A DNA stretch of 41,115 bases from Mycoplasma sp. CAG:956 (GTDB lineage Bacteria; Bacillota_I; Bacilli_A; RF39; UBA660), in NCBI GenBank assembly GCA_000433475.1, contig HF993072.1, positions 1 through 41,115 on the forward strand, read 5' to 3'. The notes below the pieces were generated by a model. The model was not told the DNA's origin and did no database searches. It saw only the letters and a program-made list of their open reading frames with translations. Below, piece after piece: positions 1 to 7,870 of this stretch (position 1 is the stretch's first letter; each line of letters opens with the position of its first letter). A program made the translations under genes and the position numbers.

Positions 1-87
1 GTCTTTTTTTATAATGTCTCCTAAATAGGGTTCACATCATCAATTAGTCAAATCTTTTTTATATTTTCACTAAATTTAGGTATTCAA

Positions 88-2505
88 TTATTTAACAACA
101 ATGTTAACAATTTTGCCTTTAATAGCAATTACTTTAACTATTTCCTTTCCTTCAGTAAATTTTTTAACATTTTCTTCGGCTAGAGCTTTTTCTTTTAAAG
201 TATCTTCAGAGTCATTAATATTTACTTTAATAGTAGCACGTAGTTTCCCGTTTACTTGAACACCAATTTCTTTTTCTTCATCTACGGTTTTAGCCTCATC
301 ATATGTTGGCCAAGCTGATTCACAGATTGGTTTGAAGCCTATTTGTTCATTTAATTCTTCGGTAATATGTGGAGCCATTGGGTTAAGTAGTGTTAATAAT
401 AAGTTATAATCCATTGGTGTTATTTCTTCTTTAGCATCGTAGGCATTAGCTAATATCATTAAACTAGATACAACAGTATTATAACCCATTGTTGTCATGT
501 CATTAGTAACTTTCTTAATTGTTTTATGTTCGATACTTTCTAGAGTATTAGAGTAACCTTCTTCTTTATTAACTTTATCTTTTAAACGAATAATTTTTTC
601 AATGAAACGTTTGCAACCTCTTAGAGAATCTGTTGACCATGGAGCATCCATTTGATAATCACCCATAAACATTTCATAAACTCTTAAAATGTCAGCACCA
701 TATTCATCAACGATATCATCAGGATTGATAACATTGCCTTTAGATTTACTCATTTTTTGATTATCTGGTCCTAAAACCATACCGTGAGAAACACGAGTCC
801 AAATCATTTCTTTATGTGGAACTAAACCTATGTTATATAAGAATTGAACCCAGAATCTGGCATATAATAAGTGTCTAGCAGTATGCTCCATACCACCGTT
901 ATACCAATCAACACGATTCCAGTATTTCATGGCATCAAAATCAGCAAAGCATGAATCATTATGAGCATCCATAAATCTTAAGAAATACCAGCTAGAACCT
1001 GCCCAGTTTGGCATTGTATCTGTTTCCCTTTTAGCACTACCACCACATTTTGGACATTTGCAATTAACCCAATCGGTAATTTTAGCAAGTGGAGACTCAC
1101 CATTATCAGTTGGTTCGTATTCAGCAACATCAGGAAGCAACAAAGGCAATTCGTCTTCTGGAACTGGTTGCCAACCACAGGTCTCACAATAAATCATTGG
1201 AATTGGCTCACCCCAGAATCTTTGACGTGAGAATATCCAGTCACGCATTTTATAGTTATTAACACGACGGGCGATACCTTTTTCTTCTAAGTATTTAGTG
1301 ATAGCTTCTTTAGCATCCATAACCGATAAACCGGTAAATTGATCGCTATTAATAAGTTTAGCATCTTTATTATCTAAGTATTCTTCTTTAGCATAAGCAC
1401 TCTTAGTTATATCACCACCAGTAATTACTTCAATCATTGGAATGTCATGTACTTTGGCATAATCATAATCTCTTTGGTCATGAGCAGGAACAGCCATAAC
1501 AGCTCCAGTACCATAATCGCCTAAAACAAAATCACCTAAGAAAATAGGAACTTCCGAGCCAGTAACTGGATTGATAGCTTTAATACCCTTAACTAGACAA
1601 CCAGTCTTACCTTTATTAAGTTCAGTACGGTCCATATTAGATTTTTTAGCTGTTTCTTCAATATAATCAAGGACTTCATCTTTATTTTCTACACGAGGCA
1701 TTAATTCTTTAATAAGTTTGCCATCTGGTGCAATAACAAAGAAAGTTATACCATAGATAGTTTCAATACATGTTGTAAATATTTTAAATTTTCCGCCACC
1801 GACAATATCGATATCTACTTCAATGCCGGTTGATTTACCTATCCAGTTAATTTGACCTAATTTTACTTTAGGAGCAAAGTTTGTATCATCTAAACCCTTA
1901 AGCAAGTCCTCAGCATAGCTACTCATTTTTAGCATCCATTGTGATTTTTCTTTCTGAACAACAGGACTACCACATCTTTCACAAACACCACCAGCAGCAT
2001 CTTCATTAGAAAGTACGGTCTTACAATTTGGACACCAGTTTACTGGCACAGTAGCTTTATAAGCCATATTATGTTTATAAAATTGTAAGAATTGCCATTG
2101 GGTCCATTTGTAATATTCTGGATCAGTAGTTGAGAATTCTCTTGACCAATCAAAACTAAAACCTAATGATTGCATTTGTTTTTTAAAGTTGGCAATATTG
2201 GCTTTTACTGCATCCTTAGGATGAATATGATTTTTTATAGCATATTGTTCTGCTGGTGCACCAAAGGCATCCCATCCCATTGGAAATAAGACGTTAAATC
2301 CTTGCATTCTTTTCATTCTTGATAAAGCATCTAAAGCGGTATAACTGCGAACATGTCCGACGTGAAGACCGGCTCCTGATGGATAAGGAAACTCTACTAA
2401 AGTATAAAATGGTTTCTTACTACTACCAGTTATCGCTTTAAAAGTTTCATGTTCTTCCCAATATTTTTGCCATTTTTTTTCTATTTCTTTATAATTACTA
2501 CTCAT
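88..2505 (-). CDS. leuS: Leucyl-tRNA synthetase
   Basis: Class Ia synthetase that charges tRNA-Leu with leucine in the cytoplasm. The 805-residue length is normal for bacterial LeuRS. The HIGH motif appears as HVGH at residues 48-51, and the KMSKS loop as KMSKSKGN in the C-terminal half. Cysteine pairs near residues 157-178 (CPNC, CERC) fit the zinc-binding insertion, and the CP1 editing domain lies between. The start ATG overlaps the end of the upstream membrane-protein gene by 8 nt, with GGGGA as ribosome binding site, so the two are probably translationally coupled. Both lie downstream of a T-box leader with a Leu specifier, which fits control by uncharged tRNA-Leu. No clear terminator is visible before the window edge. 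Confidence 0.98.
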   Translation of the reverse strand: MSSNYKEIEKKWQKYWEEHETFKAITGSSKKPFYTLVEFPYPSGAGLHVGHVRSYTALDALSRMKRMQGFNVLFPMGWDAFGAPAEQYAIKNHIHPKDAVKANIANFKKQMQSLGFSFDWSREFSTTDPEYYKWTQWQFLQFYKHNMAYKATVPVNWCPNCKTVLSNEDAAGGVCERCGSPVVQKEKSQWMLKMSSYAEDLLKGLDDTNFAPKVKLGQINWIGKSTGIEVDIDIVGGGKFKIFTTCIETIYGITFFVIAPDGKLIKELMPRVENKDEVLDYIEETAKKSNMDRTELNKGKTGCLVKGIKAINPVTGSEVPIFLGDFVLGDYGTGAVMAVPAHDQRDYDYAKVHDIPMIEVITGGDITKSAYAKEEYLDNKDAKLINSDQFTGLSVMDAKEAITKYLEEKGIARRVNNYKMRDWIFSRQRFWGEPIPMIYCETCGWQPVPEDELPLLLPDVAEYEPTDNGESPLAKITDWVNCKCPKCGGSAKRETDTMPNWAGSSWYFLRFMDAHNDSCFADFDAMKYWNRVDWYNGGMEHTARHLLYARFWVQFLYNIGLVPHKEMIWTRVSHGMVLGPDNQKMSKSKGNVINPDDIVDEYGADILRVYEMFMGDYQMDAPWSTDSLRGCKRFIEKIIRLKDKVNKEEGYSNTLESIEHKTIKKVTNDMTTMGYNTVVSSLMILANAYDAKEEITPMDYNLLLTLLNPMAPHITEELNEQIGFKPICESAWPTYDEAKTVDEEKEIGVQVNGKLRATIKVNINDSEDTLKEKALAEENVKKFTEGKEIVKVIAIKGKIVNIVVK

Positions 2506-2917
2506 TTTCTTTTCCCCATTTCTTGTTTAAATGTCTTCCTACTATTTCAAATATACTATAAATTAGCCCAAAGAGAATAACAAAGCCGATGGCTAATTGA
2601 TAATACATTTTCAGTGGAATATTACAAATTATTGTTGATGTTAAGCTGATAATAAAAGCATTACAAAAGCTTGTCCATCTTAATAATTCTTGATAATCTA
2701 CTTTTTTCTCATCTAAATTATAACGAATAATCATTAATTTACCTTCGTTAGTATATTTAAATGGTTTTTCTTTCTTACCCTTATTGCCTTTACTAGTTGT
2801 TTTATATTTATTTTTTTCTTTAGGTACTTTAATGTGCCCCGCAATATAATAACAAAATATGTATACCATTAAGAAAACAACAATAAAGAAAATTAAATTA
2901 TAAATTATTTCATTCAT
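2498..2917 (-). CDS. Small membrane protein of unknown function between the T-box and leuS
   Basis: I do not recognise a family. The 139-residue product has a hydrophobic N-terminal segment (about residues 5-27), a strongly basic Lys-rich cytoplasmic-looking stretch (about 31-55), and two more hydrophobic segments (about 84-100 and 105-125). The start has AGGG as ribosome binding site 6-7 nt upstream. The gene is the first one after the T-box terminator and overlaps leuS by 8 nt, so it should be induced with LeuRS when tRNA-Leu is uncharged. A role linked to leucine supply is conceivable but nothing in the sequence shows transport or enzymatic motifs. Confidence 0.8.
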   Translation of the reverse strand: MNEIIYNLIFFIVVFLMVYIFCYYIAGHIKVPKEKNKYKTTSKGNKGKKEKPFKYTNEGKLMIIRYNLDEKKVDYQELLRWTSFCNAFIISLTSTIICNIPLKMYYQLAIGFVILFGLIYSIFEIVGRHLNKKWGKENE

Positions 2918-2987
2918 GTTACCCTACTTTCTAGTATTTATGTTTATTAGTGCTTTTTACTTGGTATTTTTTTAAACATTACCTTAT

Positions 2988-3186
2988 AAAAAAACACGTA
3001 AAACACCCAATAAGGACGAATTTACGTGGTACCACCTTAACATTATACTCTTAATTGATATAGGAATTACCCATTTAAACTAATTTAAACAAGTTCATAT
3101 AAATATTATATTTGTTTACACCAACCACAAACTCTCTTTAACAATATTTTTATACTACTACTTTTAAATCTCTTTTCTCGTTTACA
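2988..3186 (-). promoter_or_regulatory. T-box riboswitch (Leu specifier) with intrinsic terminator
   Basis: The minus strand carries the conserved T-box AAGGTGGTACCACG at 3038..3025, whose 3' part is the start of the terminator arm CACGTAAA (3028..3021). This pairs with TTTACGTG (3002..2995) and is followed by seven U (2994..2988). Upstream are Stem I elements: GAGAAAAGAGA, AGTAGTA, AAAGAGAG and GTGGTTGGTG. The loop-E type GAA is followed by CUU G (3093..3090), so the specifier reads CUU or, one base later, UUG. Both are Leu codons, matching leuS. Uncharged tRNA would pair with the T-box bulge and prevent termination. Confidence 0.93.
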
Positions 3187-3192
3187 AGTCAT

Positions 3193-3222
3193 ATTATATA
3201 CTTAAATATTCTAATTAAGCAA
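3193..3222 (-). promoter_or_regulatory. Promoter of the T-box/leuS transcript
   Basis: The minus strand reads TTGCTT (3222..3217), an 18-nt spacer, then TATAAT (3198..3193). Transcription would begin about 3186, just before the first T-box Stem I element. This 357-nt gap between genes (2918-3274) is therefore explained by promoter plus T-box leader. Confidence 0.7.
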
Positions 3223-3274
3223 GTCTTTTTATACTTTTTATAATAATTTTATGTTTAACTTATAATAATCTTAT

Positions 3275-3847
3275 TTACATATTATAGAATTTATTAGTTT
3301 TCCCATTACCACGAAAACTATTAAAACTAGTAGTTCTAGTATCGTTATCTAAAAGATTATAAATAGCAATTAATTGTTCATCAGACAAATAATCATTTAT
3401 ATTACCATTTTTAAAAGCACCAATTATTTTTTTATAGTTATTGTTATTATAGCCGGCATATTGATTTTTTGCAGAAATTACTGAGATAACATCTTTGCCG
3501 CCAAATCTACCATCATCAACACGATTTAAAACGGATGATACAACATTAGAGACATTTTTTACACTGTTTTTTTCTGTTTTACCGCCGCCTTCAGCAAAGG
3601 CTAAAGCAACCACTTTAATATAAGTATCATAATTGGATGCATAAGTAGTTGGAGTAAAACTATTTTTATCTTTAATAGCTTTAGTAGTGGTATTTTCTTC
3701 ATCTAAGTCAAAATCCATTATTTCTAAATTATTATCAGTTGTAATATTATTTTGGAGTTGTTGGCTGCTATTTAAATGTTCATTATCAAGATTTTTTTCT
3801 ATATTATTAGTATTAATTTTAACAGTTTCTATTTTTTCATCATTCAT
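3275..3847 (-). CDS. SleB/CwlJ-like (Hydrolase_2 type) protein, tentative
   Basis: The 190-residue product has a polar, Asn/Asp-rich N-terminal 70 residues with no signal peptide or membrane segment, then a compact domain from about residue 74. That domain resembles the SleB/CwlJ muralytic fold: AFAEGGG (84-89, with Glu86 in the position of the catalytic Glu of the AEA.GE motif), VVSSVLNRV (102-110) matching the usual AAV.LNRV, and DVISVISAKNQYAGY matching the DVIYQ..QF stretch. If correct it cleaves or binds peptidoglycan. The lack of an export signal is odd. The ribosome binding site AAGGAAA precedes the ATG by about 12 nt. It follows the SGNH gene of the Dlt-like operon by 71 nt and could be its last gene; TTGAAA and TAATTT 17 nt apart in the gap would allow its own promoter. 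Confidence 0.55.
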   Translation of the reverse strand: MNDEKIETVKINTNNIEKNLDNEHLNSSQQLQNNITTDNNLEIMDFDLDEENTTTKAIKDKNSFTPTTYASNYDTYIKVVALAFAEGGGKTEKNSVKNVSNVVSSVLNRVDDGRFGGKDVISVISAKNQYAGYNNNNYKKIIGAFKNGNINDYLSDEQLIAIYNLLDNDTRTTSFNSFRGNGKTNKFYNM

Positions 3848-3918
3848 AATTTTTTATTTCCTTTTCTTATTAAAATTATCATAAGATTTATTCTTTTTCA
3901 ATAATTTTTAAATAAAAT

Positions 3919-4872
3919 TTAGTTAATATTAGCTTTCTTTACTTCATCTTGGTATGGTTTTAAGGCATTGTCCCAAGAAGAGTAGTAATCATTACCACGG
4001 TGATCTTCTAAGATATCTAATTTATTTAAATAATTTCCTAAATAATTACTCACTTTATATGCTCCATAATAATTTAGATGATCTCCCATATCTCTAGTAT
4101 CCTTACTCCAATCAATCATAGCTTTATTATCAATATTTAAATCTAAATATTTAATTTTATTTTGTCTGGAATAATGTTTAATCCCGTTATGACGACGATA
4201 GTTCCAATTAACAGTACTAGGGGTACTAACTAATATAAAGGAAATATCATTTTCATCACACTTCTTTTTAATTAAATCTAAATAATATTTATTTATTTTA
4301 TCTATTTTTTCTGTTTCTTCAGTATATTCCATATAATTATGATTAGTTGCAGGATTTATATTTAAAGAAAAATCATAGCCTTTAAAAGTATCGGTATAAT
4401 TATAAGCCATTTCCATCTTAAAATCTTGCATAGTCATTTGTTTCCAGCGATTATGATAGTGAAATACAGGAATAAACTCTCCCATCCAAAAGCGAAAATT
4501 ATAACTGATAGGTATTTTTCGATAAATGGCATCGGTTTCTAGAATTAGAACTTTTAGTTTTTGTTTAGTAAGAGTTTTTAGAAAATAGTTATAACTATCA
4601 TATAAATATTGACCAGAGGTACCACTAACATACATAGTATAACCATAATTTTTATATATTTCTAAGGGACTAATAGCAGCAAATGATTCACTATCACCAA
4701 TTACTAAGGCATCAATAGAATTTTCTTTTTCAGCAAGAGGACCACTGGCATTATCAATATGTTTATCAGGACTAAGATTACCATTATTTTTAGGACTAAC
4801 TATATAAGATGCTATCATAAGTAGTAAGAAAAGAATAAGTAAAAAAACGATGACTTTTAAAATTTTTTTCAT
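3919..4872 (-). CDS. DltD-like membrane-anchored SGNH protein
   Basis: A single N-terminal membrane helix (about residues 5-25) anchors a 317-residue extracytoplasmic protein. SGNH features are visible: GDS at 59-61 (Ser61 as nucleophile), a Gly-containing SGTSGQ at 83-88, and Asp264-His265 in GDHLN. The final position in the operon, next to an MBOAT protein, matches DltD of the D-alanylation pathway and the AlgX/DHHW-type partners of AlgI-like MBOATs. Its role would be to transfer, or help transfer, the acyl group to an envelope polymer outside the membrane. At 317 residues it is shorter than typical DltD (about 390, from memory). The ribosome binding site AGGAGG is strong and the upstream MBOAT gene ends 8 nt before the start. 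Confidence 0.8.
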   Translation of the reverse strand: MKKILKVIVFLLILFLLLMIASYIVSPKNNGNLSPDKHIDNASGPLAEKENSIDALVIGDSESFAAISPLEIYKNYGYTMYVSGTSGQYLYDSYNYFLKTLTKQKLKVLILETDAIYRKIPISYNFRFWMGEFIPVFHYHNRWKQMTMQDFKMEMAYNYTDTFKGYDFSLNINPATNHNYMEYTEETEKIDKINKYYLDLIKKKCDENDISFILVSTPSTVNWNYRRHNGIKHYSRQNKIKYLDLNIDNKAMIDWSKDTRDMGDHLNYYGAYKVSNYLGNYLNKLDILEDHRGNDYYSSWDNALKPYQDEVKKANIN

Positions 4873-4880
4873 GATACCTC

Positions 4881-6461
4881 CTAAAAGTTAGCATATAAAG
4901 GATCTACAGGGATATAACCATCACCATAAGCCCCAAATATAACAATAAATAGTATTAAAGCATAATATAAAGTCCAACGAATATAAATTGGTTTTTTACT
5001 AATAGCCTCTCTAATGTTAATATCTTTTTCTTTTAAGATACTAATAATTAAAACTATTAATAGTGTAACAATTATTATTCGAAAATCAAATTTATCTAAA
5101 CCTAATTTTAAAATATTTTCTGAAAAATCATTTAAATTAAGGGTAGTAAATATCTTTTTAAACATCGAAAGTCCTGCCTGCAAGCCATGAGCACGGAAAA
5201 ATAATTCACCAAAAATTACTAAAACAGTAGTTTTAAACATTTCTAAAAGACGATAGAAAAAATTATTGCGGTTAATATGAAGAAGTTTCAAAGTCTTAAG
5301 AACTAAGGGTGAAAATAAATCTGCTAGCACTATTAAAGTAAAATGATAAAGACCAAAGAAGATATAATTCCAAGCAGCCCCATGCCACAAACCATTTAAA
5401 AGCCAAACTACTAAGAGGGCGATAGCACCACTTAAAAGAGGGCCAAAATGATTACCAAAATGTTTACGACCGAAATTAGTTAGTTTTTTTAAATTTTTAG
5501 ATAAGGATAATGGATAAAAAACATAATCTCTTAAGAAGGCTCCTAAAGTAATATGCCATCTACTCCAAAATTCACTAATATTTTTGGAAAAGAAAGGTTG
5601 CTTAAAGTTTTCTGGTAATTTAACTCCAAATATTTCAGCGCTGCCAATTACAATATCCATTGTTCCTGCAAAATCCATATATAATTGAATCGTATAAAAG
5701 CAAGCCCCTGCTAAAATAATGGCTCCGCCAAGACTAGGATAGTTACTAAATATATTTTTTACAATAATATTTAGCCTGTCGGCCACAATCATTTTCTTTA
5801 ACATTCCAAATAAAATTCGTTGATAACCAAAAGTTAAATTTTGATAGTTAAGAGGTTGCCCACTATATAATTTTTCAGCGGTATCATTATAACGACTAAT
5901 TGGTCCTTCCATGATACTAGGAAAAAAGGCTAAATAAAGCATTAATCTTCCTAGATTATCATCAGCTGTAATGGTTCCGTTTTTAACATCAATAATATAG
6001 CTTAAAGCTTGAAGTGTGTAAAAGGAAATACCAATAGGCATAATATAATGTGGAACTTTTAACTGGTAATTTATGTGAATCAGACTTAAAAGATTATTGA
6101 TATTATTACCAATAAAACTAGAATATTTTAAGACTATTAAAAGCCCTAAGTGAATAAAAAGAGCAAGTATTATGACTTTGTTTTCTTGGCGTTTATATTT
6201 TTCTTTTACTTGCTTTTTATCTGATCCCGATGCTAACTCTTCTTTTTTCAAGCTTTTTAGGTGTTCAAGCCACAATCCAAAATGATGAATAGAAAGACCT
6301 GAAAATATTAAGTAGATAATCAATTTTTTACTTAAAAGATAAAAGAAGATAAAACTTGCTCCTAATAAGATTTTGTAACGATGTTTTTTTGAAGTTAGAA
6401 AGTAAAGTATAATGACAATGGGTAAAAATAAGGCAACATACCCTAAATCACAATATTGCAT
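4881..6461 (-). CDS. MBOAT-family O-acyltransferase (DltB/AlgI-like)
   Basis: A polytopic membrane protein of 526 residues with about 11-13 hydrophobic segments. The MBOAT hallmark FWSRWHITLGAFLRDYV spans 299-314 (His303), and the catalytic His is His360 in NGLWHGAAWN. In Dlt-type systems this protein takes the acyl group from the carrier protein on the cytoplasmic face and passes it across the membrane. The length and the C-terminal ending in a VDPLYANF type tail are closer to AlgI/PatA-like MBOATs (about 470-520 residues) than to DltB (about 400). The start has GAGGA as ribosome binding site and sits 1 nt past the stop of the carrier gene, so the two are coupled. Confidence 0.92.
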   Translation of the reverse strand: MQYCDLGYVALFLPIVIILYFLTSKKHRYKILLGASFIFFYLLSKKLIIYLIFSGLSIHHFGLWLEHLKSLKKEELASGSDKKQVKEKYKRQENKVIILALFIHLGLLIVLKYSSFIGNNINNLLSLIHINYQLKVPHYIMPIGISFYTLQALSYIIDVKNGTITADDNLGRLMLYLAFFPSIMEGPISRYNDTAEKLYSGQPLNYQNLTFGYQRILFGMLKKMIVADRLNIIVKNIFSNYPSLGGAIILAGACFYTIQLYMDFAGTMDIVIGSAEIFGVKLPENFKQPFFSKNISEFWSRWHITLGAFLRDYVFYPLSLSKNLKKLTNFGRKHFGNHFGPLLSGAIALLVVWLLNGLWHGAAWNYIFFGLYHFTLIVLADLFSPLVLKTLKLLHINRNNFFYRLLEMFKTTVLVIFGELFFRAHGLQAGLSMFKKIFTTLNLNDFSENILKLGLDKFDFRIIIVTLLIVLIISILKEKDINIREAISKKPIYIRWTLYYALILFIVIFGAYGDGYIPVDPLYANF

Positions 6462-6462
6462 A

Positions 6463-6690
6463 CTAATTTTCCTCTAATTTTTGAATCAAATTCCAAATAG
6501 CCTGAGCACTGTTAAAATTACTAGGGATAATTTGGGTAGTTGGTACTTCAACATCAAATTCATCTTCAATATCACCTATTAAGGAAAGAATTGCTAAACT
6601 ATCTAATAAATGATTATCTATTAGATGTTCTTCGGTTGTGTAATCGACTTCTGGATTTAATTCTTCTAACATTTCTATTAATTTTTCCAT
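6463..6690 (-). CDS. Acyl/aminoacyl carrier protein (DltC-like)
   Basis: A 75-residue acidic carrier protein. Ser31 in LLDSLAIL is the expected 4'-phosphopantetheine attachment site, in the DSL context of DltC and ACPs. A longer reading frame extends upstream to 6735, but the ATG at 6690 is preceded by a good ribosome binding site (AAAGGAG, 7 nt away) and gives a normal carrier length. It begins 1 nt after the stop of the PLP enzyme gene and ends 1 nt before the MBOAT gene. Its position predicts that it accepts an amino acid from the ligase and donates it to the MBOAT protein. Confidence 0.92.
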   Translation of the reverse strand: MEKLIEMLEELNPEVDYTTEEHLIDNHLLDSLAILSLIGDIEDEFDVEVPTTQIIPSNFNSAQAIWNLIQKLEEN

Positions 6691-6691
6691 T

Positions 6692-7870
6692 TTATTTCTC
6701 CTTTCTAGCCATATTAAGGGGATAAGTTTTAACATTATTCCTTACTACCTCAATATGGTTATCATTTATTAAAACAACATTGGGTAAATCTCTACTTAAG
6801 AATAAACTAATACCCTCAGTCATGGCATAGGCTCCTACTCGTTTAAATGCCAAAATATCGCCTATTTTAATATTACTTACTTCTAAATCTTTAACTAATA
6901 TATCATTTATCGTACATAAACTTCCACAAATATTATATGATTCTTTAGGGCCAGTCCTTGTGGGATATAGGAAAACCTCGGGATGTTTCATGGCCATCAT
7001 TTGACCATAATAGGTTATATGGTTAATGCCGCCATCAACAATAGCAAAATTACCAGCAGCATTATTTTTTAAGTCTACAACTTTAGTTAAATAAGTTCCA
7101 CAGGATGAGGATATACTACGACCCAATTCTAAGGTAATATGACCTTGATATGTCATATCCTTTAAATAACTTGAAACACTTGTAAGAAATTCTTTTTCTG
7201 TAAATTCTTTTTCTTCTTTAAAATAACTTACAGGTAATCCCAAGCCTAATTCTAATTCTTCAGCTAAATAACCAAGATTATCCTTTAATTCAGTTAAGAA
7301 TTCATCAATATAGTCAATATCTTTCTTTATATGTTTTAATAAAAAATGTTGAGTTCCAGAAAAATAATGTAAACCGATGATATTTAGATATTGATATGAG
7401 TATCTATTTTCTAAAATCTTTATTACTTCATTTTTACTAAGGCCAAATTGATTATTACTGGTTAATCTTAATAAAACTTTAATCGTAATTTTTAGTTCTT
7501 GACCTATTTTTTCAATCATATCTAATTGGTTAAGGGATTCAATGGTTATTAAAATTTTTGGCTCTTTTAAACTTATAATTTCTTTTAATTCTTCATAGTT
7601 TTTATAAACGCCAGATACAACCATTTGGGCTGGTTTAATGCCACTATTTGCGGCTATTTTGTATTCGCCATAAGAACAAAGTTCGAATTTATTAACCATA
7701 TTTTTTAAAGAAGTGGCTAAGAAAGGATTGGCTTTTAGGGCAAAGCATAGATTGACATTATCAGGTAAATTATTCTTTAAATAAGTAACTCTTTTTTTTA
7801 ATTCATTAGTATCAAATACATAACAAGGGGTTTTAACTTGTTTGGTAATTTCTTTATAAATTGGCAACAT
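6692..7870 (-). CDS. Fold-III PLP-dependent decarboxylase-like enzyme of the Dlt-like operon
   Basis: 392 residues with an alanine racemase-like barrel followed by a beta domain, as in diaminopimelate/ornithine/arginine decarboxylases. The PLP lysine is Lys46 in CFALKANPF. His168 lies in GLHYFSGTQ, ELGR at 248-251 matches the EPGR motif, and the C-domain has a catalytic-type GSLCTINDIL with Cys319 and Asp323, followed by GAYAM at 346-350. The DAP-specific CES.D signature is replaced by CTIND, so lysine synthesis is not implied. The HxxSGTQ form recalls, from memory, BtrK-type and exosortase-associated decarboxylases that work beside a ligase and a carrier protein. It overlaps the ligase gene by 17 nt. 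Whether the substrate is free or carrier-bound, and whether it decarboxylates or epimerises, cannot be read from the sequence. Confidence 0.88.
   Translation of the reverse strand: MLPIYKEITKQVKTPCYVFDTNELKKRVTYLKNNLPDNVNLCFALKANPFLATSLKNMVNKFELCSYGEYKIAANSGIKPAQMVVSGVYKNYEELKEIISLKEPKILITIESLNQLDMIEKIGQELKITIKVLLRLTSNNQFGLSKNEVIKILENRYSYQYLNIIGLHYFSGTQHFLLKHIKKDIDYIDEFLTELKDNLGYLAEELELGLGLPVSYFKEEKEFTEKEFLTSVSSYLKDMTYQGHITLELGRSISSSCGTYLTKVVDLKNNAAGNFAIVDGGINHITYYGQMMAMKHPEVFLYPTRTGPKESYNICGSLCTINDILVKDLEVSNIKIGDILAFKRVGAYAMTEGISLFLSRDLPNVVLINDNHIEVVRNNVKTYPLNMARKEK

Noticed and set aside
1..30. On the minus strand AGGAGAC followed by ATTATAAAAAAAGAC could be the start of infC with an AUU codon, running off the window.
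   Set aside because: Only five codons are visible and the spacing from ribosome binding site to AUU is too short to judge. The sequence beyond the edge would decide.
6691..6735. Longer carrier protein beginning at 6735.
   Set aside because: The extra 15 residues overlap the PLP gene and have no ribosome binding site; the ATG at 6690 has AAAGGAG and gives a standard carrier length.
6692..7870. PLP enzyme as diaminopimelate decarboxylase (lysA).
   Set aside because: The CES.D substrate motif is replaced by CTIND and the gene is embedded in a ligase-carrier operon; lysine synthesis is not supported.
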